From Thalassovita autumnalis (GTDB lineage: Bacteria; Pseudomonadota; Alphaproteobacteria; Rhodobacterales; Rhodobacteraceae), in assembly GCF_001458255.1 (NCBI RefSeq), contig NZ_CYSB01000040.1:1-64000 (forward strand): 64,000 bases of DNA. Direction: 5' to 3'. Below are positions 1 through 8,646 of this stretch, piece by piece. Each line of letters starts with the position of its first letter. The first letter of the stretch is position 1. The translations under genes and the position numbers were made by a program. The notes beneath the pieces were generated by a model. That model ran no database searches. It was not told where the DNA came from and saw only the letters and a list, made by a program, of their open reading frames with translations.

Positions 1-141
1 TTTGTGGATCAGGTTGGTGTTCATCGCGTAGCGCCGGGCAACCTGCGCAACCGAGACCCCAGGAACCCCCGCCTGCGTGCAAATCGACCGCTTCTCTTCG
101 TCCGACCAAACCCGCTTCTTCTGGCCTTTCTTGCCCGCCAT
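1..141 (-). CDS. IS66-type transposase accessory protein TnpA, N-terminal part
   Basis: The reverse strand encodes 47 residues from an ATG at 141 before the window ends. They begin MAGKKGQKKRVWSDEEKRS and continue through SVAQVARRYAMNTNLI. A basic start, a W-S-D-E-E-K stretch and an S-V-A-Q-V-A-R-R helix-turn-helix are typical of IS66 OrfA/TnpA, the small DNA-binding protein encoded ahead of TnpB and TnpC. A TGAGGTGAG ribosome site precedes the ATG. The rest of the element would lie to the left of the window. OrfA of an IS3-type element is the main alternative. Confidence 0.7.
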   Translation of the reverse strand, partial: MAGKKGQKKRVWSDEEKRSICTQAGVPGVSVAQVARRYAMNTNLIHK

Positions 142-152
142 CGCTCACCTCA

Positions 153-180
153 AGATGTCCACTATCGATGGTGGACATCT
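153..180. repeat. 28-bp near-perfect palindrome
   Basis: AGATGTCCAC at 153-162 is mirrored by GTGGACATCT at 171-180 around the centre TATCGATG, with one mismatched pair. It lies just upstream of the TnpA start and contains the stop codon of the neighbouring minus-strand gene. It could be the end of the insertion element, a transposase operator or a hairpin terminator. It does not look like the GTAAGCG-type ends usual for IS66. Confidence 0.6.
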
Positions 181-1772
181 AGCAGGCACTCCATCACGCC
201 GTCAGAGCGGGGACACCGGACGGATACGAAGAGATCTTCATTTATCATGTCTCGAAAGACATGTGGAACAACCCGGGTCATCGTTGCCTCCTGCTCACCA
301 ACGAGGGTTATTTTCCCAGATGGCAGCATATCTCGAAGGCAAGCAAGATGCGCAGCCTTGGTGTAAGTTCTCTTCACCATAATTCCGTTGAAACTGCCGC
401 GAAAATCACGATTGGTCTCTTGGAAGCAAAAATACCCATTGCGGATTTCGTCCAACAGCTGCCGCCTCTCCAGAGAGTGCCGCAGCTTTTCCTGAACGCC
501 GTCTGGGATAGGAGTGATGTTGTTCGGGTCAGCTTCAAAGGACTTCAGAACCCGGCTCGAAAACACGCGCCATTGGCTTTCTGCGCTGGCAAACAATGCT
601 GCTTCGTCAAAGCGACCGCTTGGCCGCTGAAAATGTAGGAGTGGCGCCGTGAAAGTCTTCCCTGACTTCTGGACATACTCTTTGCGGAGATTTTTCAACT
701 CTCCGTCTTCAGACATGTAGTTTTCTTCAAAGAACTGGACCGGATCCACCCGCGGATCGAAGTTGGCATCCATCCTAAACACATACCCCGAACGAATGTC
801 AGCGCTGACCGAGCATTGAAGGCCTGTCAGACGCTTGTCCTCGCGGCTCTCCCAATTGACATTGATCATTATGTCATCATGCGCAACGCGCATATGACGG
901 AACTCTCCTGCGGCCTCCTGCTTGGCCTTCCATTCTCTGAGCTTGGCGCGCTCAAATGCAAGCAAAGTCTTTTCCAGCCAGAAAATTCGATTGTATACGC
1001 GACTGACGCCGCAGAGCTTTCCAGTGTCGGGGTCTGCCAACAACCTGCGCAAGCCGACGATGCTGGCGTCATTGACCAGCGCACGCAGCAGGCGAACATT
1101 GTCGTGTTGATTTTTCTGGTTCTGGTGATCGAGAGAAACCGACAGTCTCGCTCCAGGCTTTCCCTTGCAGGGCTGATGGATGATCCGAAACGCGGCAGGT
1201 TTCGGTTTTCTGCGGTTCCCTCCGACAGGTATCTTGCCATGAGTGCCGTTGAAGATGAACTCCTCCGGGTGCTCCAAGTATCGTGTCCCACAATTCCCAC
1301 AAACCGGCCCCTCAAGCTTCCCGCTTTGGGTTTCTAAGCGGTCGAACTCTTCCTCGAAGTGTGAATTGGACAGAAGGTTGAATGAAATCTCGCAAGTGCG
1401 GTTTCTCTTCTTGTGATGGCAAATCAATTGCCGGCCATCGTCCCATTGCGCTGGATCATCCTTGTATTCGAAGGCTTGGGAAACACGTTGGTTCCTGTCA
1501 TCAGCGCTGAGCGTGTAGTTTCCGGCCCCACTGACGAGCGCAGGAATTTTGGTGGATGCGACGAGTTTTCGCTGTGCCGCGTTCGGCCCTTTGAAGACTG
1601 GGATGGAGAAATCCGGCCCAACACCATAGTTGCCGCAATCGGGATCGGCACAGGTATTGAGGTTGATTTTTGATCCGGCTGGAGGATACACTACCTCCAA
1701 CGAGAGTTGTGGAATAAACTTGACCACGAGAGAGCCCTTTTTCCTCTTTCGTTCTGACAAGACGGCCTCCAC
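162..1772 (-). CDS. Uncharacterised zinc-finger protein, possibly transposase-related
   Basis: This is a 536-residue protein starting at GTG 1772; no other start is available in frame before an upstream stop. I do not recognise the family with confidence. The N-terminal third has cysteine pairs suggesting zinc ribbons: CADPDCGNYG near residue 41 and CGNCGTRY near residue 158. The C-x-x-x-x-C-x-N-Y-G pattern is common in insertion-sequence transposases. The middle has an HTH-like stretch (SIVGLRRLLADPDTGK), and after it HDDIMINVNW and SADIRSGYVFRMD, which resemble the first acidic blocks of a DDE/RNase H fold. That assignment is inference. The last residues (VMECLLDVHHR) are encoded up to and inside the palindrome, so the native C-terminus may have been replaced by an insertion. 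Base composition is visibly more AT-rich than that of the genes to its right. Confidence 0.5.
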   Translation of the reverse strand: MEAVLSERKRKKGSLVVKFIPQLSLEVVYPPAGSKINLNTCADPDCGNYGVGPDFSIPVFKGPNAAQRKLVASTKIPALVSGAGNYTLSADDRNQRVSQAFEYKDDPAQWDDGRQLICHHKKRNRTCEISFNLLSNSHFEEEFDRLETQSGKLEGPVCGNCGTRYLEHPEEFIFNGTHGKIPVGGNRRKPKPAAFRIIHQPCKGKPGARLSVSLDHQNQKNQHDNVRLLRALVNDASIVGLRRLLADPDTGKLCGVSRVYNRIFWLEKTLLAFERAKLREWKAKQEAAGEFRHMRVAHDDIMINVNWESREDKRLTGLQCSVSADIRSGYVFRMDANFDPRVDPVQFFEENYMSEDGELKNLRKEYVQKSGKTFTAPLLHFQRPSGRFDEAALFASAESQWRVFSSRVLKSFEADPNNITPIPDGVQEKLRHSLERRQLLDEIRNGYFCFQETNRDFRGSFNGIMVKRTYTKAAHLACLRDMLPSGKITLVGEQEATMTRVVPHVFRDMINEDLFVSVRCPRSDGVMECLLDVHHR

Positions 1773-1892
1773 GAGCCAACAGAGACATTGGCCAAAAGTT
1801 GCAAAACCAAAGTCTCGATTTCATTTTTCTGCGATATGTTGCTCCGGGACAAAACTCCCACAAAGCTGCTGATCGCTTATCAAATTTTCTCA

Positions 1893-1933
1893 TTAAAAAT
1901 CAAACCCCTGCCGAGGAAAATCTCAACAGGGGT
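1893..1933 (-). terminator. Rho-independent terminator of the peptide-transport operon
   Basis: ACCCCTG at 1904-1910 pairs with CAGGGGT at 1927-1933, with an inner GAG/CTC pair. On the minus strand the stem is followed by TTTGATTTTTAA. It lies about 100 bases past the GAF-protein gene that ends the minus-strand operon. Confidence 0.65.
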
Positions 1934-2029
1934 CAGCTTTGTGTCCCAAAACCCGGAATGCTTCAGCGTGATGCACCGGGGTCCCTTTTGATCAGACGCC
2001 GCACCCCACGTGGGGCGATCTGACCCAAG

Positions 2030-2530
2030 TTACAGCTGTCGCGCCAAGGCCAGCGCGGCCAAAGCCGGCAGGGTCAAGACCTCTTGCGCCAGTGCAACCT
2101 TTTGCGGTGTGTAGAACTGCTCTTCGTGCAGGATATTGATCGTCGCGATCAGCTCCCCCTTGTTGAGGATCGGCAGGTTCACCACCGAACCGCAGCCCAG
2201 TTCCCCGATCAGCTCATAATCACCGAACACTTTAGAAATATCCTCTAAGGTGTTGGCAACAAACGTCTCATGCCGTTTGTGGACCGATTGAAACCAGTCA
2301 TCAAAAACGATCGGCTTGGTGCCCGATGTTGGGTAGGCATTCGGCCGGTTGGTATAGGCGCGCCGGGCCAGCAGCGCCTCCATATCCACGGTCATAATGG
2401 TAAACAGCTTCACCCCAACGGTCGCGGCTGTCAGCGCGGACAGGGCGTCATAGGCTTCGGCCTCAGTGGTCGCTCTGCTGAGGTTTTCGGTAAATGTCGC
2501 AAGGGCTGCGGTGATCTCAGGGGTACTCAT
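2030..2530 (-). CDS. GAF-domain protein
   Basis: 166 residues from ATG 2530, chosen because AAGGACGTGAA precedes it; longer readings overlap the upstream ATPase gene. The protein is a single GAF-like sensor domain (residues 15-165) with no attached output domain: an N-terminal helix, a central strand pattern (GVKLFTIMTVD) and the C-terminal GSVVNLPILNKGELIATINIL core that is characteristic of GAF domains. It follows the ATPase gene by 10 bases and is the last gene of the peptide ABC operon, so it may sense a ligand related to the transported peptide. That role is inference from position only. Confidence 0.75.
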   Translation of the reverse strand: MSTPEITAALATFTENLSRATTEAEAYDALSALTAATVGVKLFTIMTVDMEALLARRAYTNRPNAYPTSGTKPIVFDDWFQSVHKRHETFVANTLEDISKVFGDYELIGELGCGSVVNLPILNKGELIATINILHEEQFYTPQKVALAQEVLTLPALAALALARQL

Positions 2531-2540
2531 TTCACGTCCT

Positions 2541-3287
2541 TCATACGGCCTCTGCGCCGCTGGCGGCATAGAGTTCACGGGTATAGTCATGTGAGAAGTC
2601 GCCGCTATGCAATTGTTTTGCATCCGCAATTTCGACAATCTCACCTTTGTTCATCACAGCCATACGGTCACACATGAAGCTGACCACAGGCAGGTTGTGG
2701 GTGACCATCAGATAGGTCAGCCCCTGTTCAGCGCGCAGGCGTTTCAACAGGTTCAGGATTTCCGCCTGCACCGAAACATCCAGGGCGGAGGTCGGCTCAT
2801 CCAGCAGCATCACCTTGGGTTCCAGCATCAGCGCGCGGGCAATCGCCACCCGTTGACGCTGACCACCGGACAGCTGATGCGGAAACCGGAAGCGGAAGCG
2901 CTGGTCCAGCCCAACGGCATTCAGCACCTCAGCAATGCGGGCATCGCGGTTGCCCAGCCCGTGCACTTTCAGCGGTTCCCGCAGCACGGCATCCACCACT
3001 TTGCGCGGATGGAGGGAGCCATAGGGATCCTGAAACACCATCTGACAGGTCTTGGCAAACCCGCTGTCCGGCCCGTGGCCGCGCGGCTGGCCCAGCACCG
3101 ATATCTGACCGGTCCAATCGGGCGCAAGCCCGGCGATGGCCTTCAACACCGTTGATTTGCCCGAACCGCTTTCGCCAACAAGTGCAAAGCTTTCGCCTTC
3201 GGCGACAGACAGGTTCACATCGCGCACCACCTTGGTGGAGCCATAGGAAATATCCAGATCTTTCAGCAGTATAGCCGGATTACCCAT
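2541..3287 (-). CDS. Peptide/opine ABC transporter ATP-binding protein (DppF/OppF type)
   Basis: 248 residues from ATG 3287. Walker A is GESGSGKST, the signature LSGGQRQRVAIARAL and Walker B VMLLDEPTSALD, all intact. This is the second ATPase of a dipeptide/oligopeptide (DppABCDF-like) importer, hydrolysing ATP at the inner face of the cytoplasmic membrane. It is shorter than OppF (about 330 residues) and lacks the long C-terminal oligopeptide-type extension. The start lies one base past the stop of the previous ATPase gene, implying translational coupling. A start at 3335 would overlap the previous gene and has no ribosome site. Confidence 0.9.
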   Translation of the reverse strand: MGNPAILLKDLDISYGSTKVVRDVNLSVAEGESFALVGESGSGKSTVLKAIAGLAPDWTGQISVLGQPRGHGPDSGFAKTCQMVFQDPYGSLHPRKVVDAVLREPLKVHGLGNRDARIAEVLNAVGLDQRFRFRFPHQLSGGQRQRVAIARALMLEPKVMLLDEPTSALDVSVQAEILNLLKRLRAEQGLTYLMVTHNLPVVSFMCDRMAVMNKGEIVEIADAKQLHSGDFSHDYTRELYAASGAEAV

Positions 3288-3288
3288 C

Positions 3289-4131
3289 TCAAGTGCCCCC
3301 CCATTGGCTGCGGTCCAGCACGGGCAGAACCTCACGGGTTTCTTTCATTTGTGGCACCGCCGCCAGCAGGCCACGTGTGTAAGGATGCTGCGCTTTATGC
3401 AGATCCTTGGCCGCGCAGGTTTCCACCACCTGGCCCGCGTGCATCACCATGATCCGGTCGCAATAACGCGCCACCAGATTGAGGTCATGGCTGATCAGGA
3501 TCAGCCCCATGCCCTTTTCACGCACCAGCTCATCAATCAGATCCAGCACCTGCCCCTGCACCGACACATCCAAGGCCGAGGTAGGTTCATCCGCGATCAG
3601 CAGATCGGGCCGTGGGATCAGCATCATGGCGATCATGATCCGCTGCCCCATCCCGCCCGAGACCTGATGCGGGTACATCTGCGCCACCTGTTCAGGATCG
3701 TTAATGCGCACCGCCTGCAGCATCTCAATCACCCGCGCCTGCACGTCGCGCCGGCTGAGGTTTTCATGGGCTTTCAGCGCTTCGGCAATCTGGTAGCCGA
3801 TAGTCATCACCGGATTGAGCGAAAACTTTGGGTCCTGCATGATCATCGAAATCCGCGCCCCGCGCAGATCACGCATCTTGCGTTCGCTCAACCCCTGCAG
3901 CTCAACCCCGTCGAAGGCCAGCCGATCCGCGGTCATCTTGCCGGGTTTGCGGATCAGACGCAGGATGGCACGGCCGGTCATCGACTTGCCCGATCCACTT
4001 TCTCCAACAATCCCAAGGCGTTCCCGGCCAAGGCTCAGGTTCAGACCTTTCACAACCTCCACCGGTCCTGTCGGTGTGGGGAAGCTGACGCGCAGATTTT
4101 CAACATCCAACAAAGGTTTTGTCGCAGTCAT
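3289..4131 (-). CDS. Peptide/opine ABC transporter ATP-binding protein (DppD/OppD type)
   Basis: 280 residues from ATG 4131, overlapping the upstream permease stop as ATGA. Walker A GESGSGKSMTG, signature VSGGMGQRIMIAMML and Walker B LLIADEPTSALD are all present. The protein is somewhat shorter than OppD (about 330), with the C-terminal region trimmed as in several alphaproteobacterial Dpp/opine transporters. It should form the nucleotide-binding dimer with the ATPase encoded next to it. Confidence 0.92.
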   Translation of the reverse strand: MTATKPLLDVENLRVSFPTPTGPVEVVKGLNLSLGRERLGIVGESGSGKSMTGRAILRLIRKPGKMTADRLAFDGVELQGLSERKMRDLRGARISMIMQDPKFSLNPVMTIGYQIAEALKAHENLSRRDVQARVIEMLQAVRINDPEQVAQMYPHQVSGGMGQRIMIAMMLIPRPDLLIADEPTSALDVSVQGQVLDLIDELVREKGMGLILISHDLNLVARYCDRIMVMHAGQVVETCAAKDLHKAQHPYTRGLLAAVPQMKETREVLPVLDRSQWGGT

Positions 4132-5030
4132 GATTTGCCCCCCTGTTTCGGGTCCAGCACATCGCGCAGCCCGTCGCCCAAGAAACAGAAGCCAAGGCTG
4201 ACCAGGATGATGGCAAAGCCCGGCATTGTGGCCACCCACCATTGATCCAGAATAAAGGTCCGACCGCGGGAAATCATCGCCCCCCATTCCGGCAGTGGCG
4301 GCTGCGCCCCAAGGCCAAGGAAGCCAAGCCCAGCCGCGGTCAGAATGATCCCGGCCATATCCAGCGTCACCCGGATGATCATCGATGAGGTACACAGCGG
4401 CAGCACATGCTGCACGATGATCCGGCTGTGGGAGGCCCCCAGAAGGCGGGTGGCGGCGATGAACTCGGAATTGCGGAAGGTCAGCGTTTCCGCCCGCGCT
4501 ATCCGCGCATAGGCCGGCCATGCGGTGATGGCAATCGCGATGATCGCGTTTTCAATACCCGGCCCCAGCGCGGCCACAAAAGCCAGCGCAAGGATCAGCT
4601 TGGGCATCGACAGGAACACATCAGTCAGCCCCATCAGCACCTTATCGGTCCAGCCACCAAAGTAGCCCGAAACCGCCCCGATGATCAGGCCCAGCGGCGC
4701 GGAAATCAGCGCGACCAGCGCCACGATCACCAGTGTGATACGGGCGCCATAGACCACCCGGCTGAAGATATCGCGACCCAACTCATCCGTGCCCATCCAA
4801 TGTTCGGCCGATGGCGGCAGCAGGCGGGCCTCCAGATTTTGGCCCAGCGGGCTTTCCGGTGCGATCCAGGGGGCGAAGGCCGCGGCAAAGATCAGGGTCA
4901 GGATGATGATCCCGCCGATCACCGCCAGCGGGTTGCGCATCAGGGCACGCAGCATGCGATAGGCCCGCCCGGCATTGGCCTGCAGCCGTGACGTAGGCGA
5001 GTCAGCGAGAAGCCAGTCAATCGTCGTCAT
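4128..5030 (-). CDS. Peptide ABC transporter permease (DppC type)
   Basis: 300 residues. The protein has an N-terminal cytoplasmic segment, a first membrane helix (NPLAVIGGIIILTLIFAAAF), a periplasmic loop containing HWMGTDELGRDIFSRVVYG (the conserved OppC/DppC loop) and then five further helices. The coupling (EAA) loop is EFIAATRLLGASHSRIIVQH. Starts by a 4-base ATGA overlap with the DppB-type gene and ends by the same overlap with the ATPase gene, so the four genes are one translationally coupled unit. Confidence 0.93.
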   Translation of the reverse strand: MTTIDWLLADSPTSRLQANAGRAYRMLRALMRNPLAVIGGIIILTLIFAAAFAPWIAPESPLGQNLEARLLPPSAEHWMGTDELGRDIFSRVVYGARITLVIVALVALISAPLGLIIGAVSGYFGGWTDKVLMGLTDVFLSMPKLILALAFVAALGPGIENAIIAIAITAWPAYARIARAETLTFRNSEFIAATRLLGASHSRIIVQHVLPLCTSSMIIRVTLDMAGIILTAAGLGFLGLGAQPPLPEWGAMISRGRTFILDQWWVATMPGFAIILVSLGFCFLGDGLRDVLDPKQGGKS

Positions 5031-6073
5031 GATTTGCTCCGCGGGTCGAGGACGCGGTAAAGCACGTCCGAGATTTTGTTGATGAAGATGAACACAGCCC
5101 CGATCACCAGCGTGGCGCCCAGCACGGCATTCATATCCGCGTTCAGCAGCGCGTGGGTCAGGTAGTTGCCAATGCCCGGCCAGCTGAACACCGTCTCAAT
5201 CATGACGGAGCCTTCAAGCAGCGCCGCATAAGACAGGCCGATCACGGTGATCAGTGGCACCCGGATCGGTTTGAACCCGTGGGACCAGATCACCTTCCAT
5301 TCCGAAACGCCCTTGACACGGGCGGTGGTGATGAACTCCTGCCCCAGCTGGTCCAGCATGAAACTACGGGTCATCCGCGCGATATAGGCAAGGCTGAAGA
5401 AGCCAAGGATCAGCGACGGCAGCACCAAATGCGACAGGGCGTTCCAGAACACCTCGGTGTCGCCAATGAGCAGCACATCGATCAGCAAAACGCCTGAAAC
5501 TGGATCGACCAGGCCCTCGTAATAGATATCCACCCGGCCCGGTCCCGCGACCCAGCCAAGGCCTGCGTAAAACACCGCCAGCCCCACCAGACCCAGCCAG
5601 AAGGCCGGCACCGAATAGCCGAGCAGCGCAAAGACACGGATGATCTGATCCACCCAGGTGCCCTGTTTGGCAGCCGCCCAAACACCGGTCGGCACCCCCA
5701 GCACAACACCGATGATGATTCCCAGGGTGGCCATCTCCAGCGTGGCGGGAAAGACGCGGGCCAGATCCTCAGCCACCGGGCGGTTGGTGGAAATCGACAT
5801 GCCGAAATCACCGCGCGCCACATCTGTCACATAGGTCAGAAACTGCCGCCACAGGGGCTGATCCAGCCCCATCGCAATGCGCGCCGCATCATATTGTTCC
5901 TGCGTGGCGCGATCACCGACCACCGAAAGCACCGGATCGATTGGCACCACGCGACCAATAAAGAAAGTGATCGCAAGCAGGCCAAGAAACGTCAGCACCA
6001 CCACAAAGGCGAAACCGGCGATTCCCGTCAGCAGGCTCAGCAGCTTACTTTTGGAATTTCCATTGTTGGACAA
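5027..6073 (-). CDS. Peptide ABC transporter permease (DppB type)
   Basis: 348 residues. The start is a TTG at 6073, placed behind GAGGAGAGAACC; the nearby ATG is out of frame. The family hallmark LGLDQPLWRQF appears here as MGLDQPLWRQFL, followed by the ARGDFGMSISTNRPV segment and the coupling loop EFITTARVKGVSEWKVIWSH. Six membrane helices are expected. First gene of the minus-strand transport operon, divergent from the XRE-cupin regulator with about 160 bases between them. Confidence 0.92.
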   Translation of the reverse strand: MSNNGNSKSKLLSLLTGIAGFAFVVVLTFLGLLAITFFIGRVVPIDPVLSVVGDRATQEQYDAARIAMGLDQPLWRQFLTYVTDVARGDFGMSISTNRPVAEDLARVFPATLEMATLGIIIGVVLGVPTGVWAAAKQGTWVDQIIRVFALLGYSVPAFWLGLVGLAVFYAGLGWVAGPGRVDIYYEGLVDPVSGVLLIDVLLIGDTEVFWNALSHLVLPSLILGFFSLAYIARMTRSFMLDQLGQEFITTARVKGVSEWKVIWSHGFKPIRVPLITVIGLSYAALLEGSVMIETVFSWPGIGNYLTHALLNADMNAVLGATLVIGAVFIFINKISDVLYRVLDPRSKS

Positions 6074-6159
6074 GAGGTTCTCTCCTCTGATCTGTCTTGT
6101 CGACGGGCACGCCCTGCCCTGCAGGATGCATCATTTTCTGCGCCGTCCATAAAGTTCTT

Positions 6160-6205
6160 TGCAAAGTTTGGCAAAAAATTTTTGCATCACAAAAATTTTT
6201 TTACT
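6160..6205. promoter_or_regulatory. AT-rich divergent regulatory region with repeated A/T blocks
   Basis: Between the divergent dppB-type and regulator genes lie the near-palindrome GCAAAAAATTTTTGC (6171-6185) and AAAAATTTTTTT (6191-6202), with TTTGCAAAG at 6169 and before. This is far more AT-rich than its surroundings and is the obvious place for the XRE-cupin regulator to act on both transcripts. No footprint can be inferred beyond that. Confidence 0.45.
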
Positions 6206-6232
6206 AACCTCTGAGTCGAGACGGAGGACCCC

Positions 6233-6898
6233 ATGGCAGAGCAAGACCCAAAAGCGACCCCACAAGCGACACCTCAGGCGCCGGGCAGCAAAGCCGCGAA
6301 AACCGGCCCCAAGCTGGGTGCGTTGATCCGCAAGCGGCGCAAACAGATGGGGCTGACCCTGCAGGCGCTGTGCAATTCGGCGGGGCTGTCGGTGGGCTAT
6401 CTCAGCCAGGTGGAACGCGACAATGCCACACCGACGCTGGGCACGCTGGCGCAGATCGCCGCCGCGCTGGAGGTTGATCTGGAATATTTCGTGGCGACCC
6501 CGAAACCCTCTGACGCGCTGACCCGCCACGACACCCGGCCGCGGTTCAATGTGCCGGGGTCTGACACCACCTATGAGGCGCTGAATGCCGAATTCCCCGG
6601 TGCCGAGCTGCAAAGCTACATCCTGCATGTGCCCGCAGGGTTCGCATCAGAAGTGGTCAGCCATGAGGGCGAAGAAATCATCTATGTGCTGGACGGCGAA
6701 ATTGAGCAGATGCTGGACGGCCAGACCTTCCGCCTGCGCGCCGGCGACAGCCTGCATTACAGCGGCCAGACGCCCCACGCCTGGTCCAACCCCACCGCCC
6801 GCGATGCCCGGATCCTATGGACCGGCACCTTGAGCGTCCTGAAAGGCAAATCACGCATGGACCTGCCGGAACTGGCAACCAGCGACGCCAAACCCTGA
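6233..6898 (+). CDS. XRE-family regulator with C-terminal cupin domain
   Basis: 221 residues. After a proline/alanine-rich tail (1-25) comes a lambda-repressor-type helix-turn-helix (about 28-85; LQALCNSAGLSVGYLSQVER), then a cupin barrel (about 145-205) with the motif-like runs HEGEEIIYVLDGE and GDSLHYSGQTPHAW. This architecture is that of regulators of amine, amino-acid and peptide uptake (PuuR/HipB-cupin class), where the cupin binds the small-molecule effector. It stands between the divergent permease operon and the downstream binding-protein gene, so it probably controls both. It is separated from the next gene by 80 bases. Confidence 0.92.
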   Translation: MAEQDPKATPQATPQAPGSKAAKTGPKLGALIRKRRKQMGLTLQALCNSAGLSVGYLSQVERDNATPTLGTLAQIAAALEVDLEYFVATPKPSDALTRHDTRPRFNVPGSDTTYEALNAEFPGAELQSYILHVPAGFASEVVSHEGEEIIYVLDGEIEQMLDGQTFRLRAGDSLHYSGQTPHAWSNPTARDARILWTGTLSVLKGKSRMDLPELATSDAKP

Positions 6899-6978
6899 AT
6901 AAGCCCGCCCTGATGCCGCAGCACCTTCGCGGCCTCAGGCGCCAACAAAACATAACGAACACCCTGGAGGAGAAAGAC

Positions 6979-8565
6979 ATGAAACTGTTGAAGTCTGCCC
7001 TTTTGGCTTCGGTCATGGCGATGCCGATGGCTGGCGCTGCCCTGGCTGACACGCCACCCAATGCGCTGATTGTGGCGCAGAACATTGACGACATCGTCGC
7101 CATAGACCCGGCTCAGGCCTATGAGTTCACCTCGGGCGAGCTGGTCACCAACATGTATGACCGTCTGGTGCAATATGACGCTGAAGACCCGACCGTACTG
7201 GCCGCCGGCATCGCCAGCGACTGGCAGATGGATGCAGCAAGCCGCACCATCACCTTCACCATCCGCGAAGATGCCACCTTCCATTCCGGCAACCCGGTCA
7301 CCCCGGCTGATGTGGTTTATTCGCTGGGTCGTGTGATCAAGCTGAACTTGACCCCGGCCTTCATTCTGGCCCAGCTGGGCTGGACCCCGGAAAATGTGGA
7401 CCAGATGGTCACCGCCGAAGGCAATGTGGTCACCGTGAAATACGAAGGTGACTTCTCACCGGCGTTTGTTCTGAACGTTCTGGCGGCGCGCCCGGCCTCG
7501 ATCGTGGACATGAAAACCGTCATGGCCAACGAAGTTGACGGCGACATGGGCAACGCCTGGCTGAACGCAAACGCTGCGGGTTCTGGCCCGTTCAAACTGG
7601 ACGCCTACCGCCCGGCACAGCTGGTGCGGATGTCGGCCCATGGCGACTACTTCAAAGGCGCCCCCAAGATGGACAGCGTCATCATCCGCCACGTCGCCGA
7701 GAGCGCCACGCAGGAGCTGATGCTGGAAAGCGGTGACATCGATCTGGCCCGTAACCTGACCCCGGATCAGATCGCCGGCCTCGACGCCAGCGCAATCAAA
7801 GTGGATACCTTCCCGCAGGCAGCGGTACACTTCCTGTCGTTCAACCAGAAAACCGACAGCCTGACCGACCCCGCCGTTTGGGAGGCCGCGCGCTACCTGG
7901 TTGACTACAAAGGCATGACCAACTCGATCATCAAAGGTCAGATGGAAGTGCACCAGGCCTTCTGGCCCAAAGGCTTCCCCGGCTCCTACGATGAGACTCC
8001 GTTCAGCTATGATCCTGCCAAAGCCAAGGCCATCCTGGCCGAAGCGGGCATCGAAACACCGATCAAGGTGGAACTGGATGTGATCAACGCAGCACCTTTC
8101 ACCGATATGGCGCAGTCGCTACAGGCCAGCTTTGCTGATGCGGGCATTTCCTTTGAAATCCTGCCCGGCACCGGCAGCCAGGTGATCACCAAATACCGCG
8201 AACGCACCCATGAGGCGATGCTGCTCTATTGGGGCCCGGACTTCATGGATCCGCATTCCAACGCCAAGGCCTTTGCCTATAACTCCGACAACTCGGACGG
8301 CTCCTATGCGGCGACCACCACCTGGCGCAATGCCTGGGCGGTGCCGGATGAGCTGAACAAGAAGACCAAGATGGCACTGACCGAAAGCGATCCGGCAAAA
8401 CGTCTGGAGATCTACCGCGATCTGCAGGCCGAGGTTCAGAAGGAATCGCCCATCGTCATCATGTTCCAGGCCGCCTATCAGGTTGCTATGGACACAAATG
8501 TCAGCGGCTACGTGAACGGCGCCACCTCTGACTTTGTGTTCTACCGTCTGGTAGACAAAGACTAA
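6979..8565 (+). CDS. Periplasmic peptide-binding protein of ABC importer (DppA/OppA family, SBP_bac_5)
   Basis: 528 residues from ATG 6979, behind CTGGAGGAGAAAGAC. A signal peptide is clear: MKLLKSALLASVMAMPMAGA, with likely cleavage at ALA-DT. The mature protein reads as the family 5 solute-binding fold, with NMYDRLVQYD, FTIREDATFHSGNPVTPADV and YRPAQLVRMSAHGDYFKG. It delivers the ligand to the DppB/DppC-type permeases encoded on the other strand. The C-terminal YRLVDKD is complete. The ligand is not identifiable from sequence. Confidence 0.95.
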   Translation: MKLLKSALLASVMAMPMAGAALADTPPNALIVAQNIDDIVAIDPAQAYEFTSGELVTNMYDRLVQYDAEDPTVLAAGIASDWQMDAASRTITFTIREDATFHSGNPVTPADVVYSLGRVIKLNLTPAFILAQLGWTPENVDQMVTAEGNVVTVKYEGDFSPAFVLNVLAARPASIVDMKTVMANEVDGDMGNAWLNANAAGSGPFKLDAYRPAQLVRMSAHGDYFKGAPKMDSVIIRHVAESATQELMLESGDIDLARNLTPDQIAGLDASAIKVDTFPQAAVHFLSFNQKTDSLTDPAVWEAARYLVDYKGMTNSIIKGQMEVHQAFWPKGFPGSYDETPFSYDPAKAKAILAEAGIETPIKVELDVINAAPFTDMAQSLQASFADAGISFEILPGTGSQVITKYRERTHEAMLLYWGPDFMDPHSNAKAFAYNSDNSDGSYAATTTWRNAWAVPDELNKKTKMALTESDPAKRLEIYRDLQAEVQKESPIVIMFQAAYQVAMDTNVSGYVNGATSDFVFYRLVDKD

Positions 8566-8646
8566 CCGACATAAGCTCCCCGTCGGCAGGGTCGCTTGGG
8601 GAAACCCTTGCGGCCCTTTTTCCATTTCGCTCAAGAGGACAATCTG

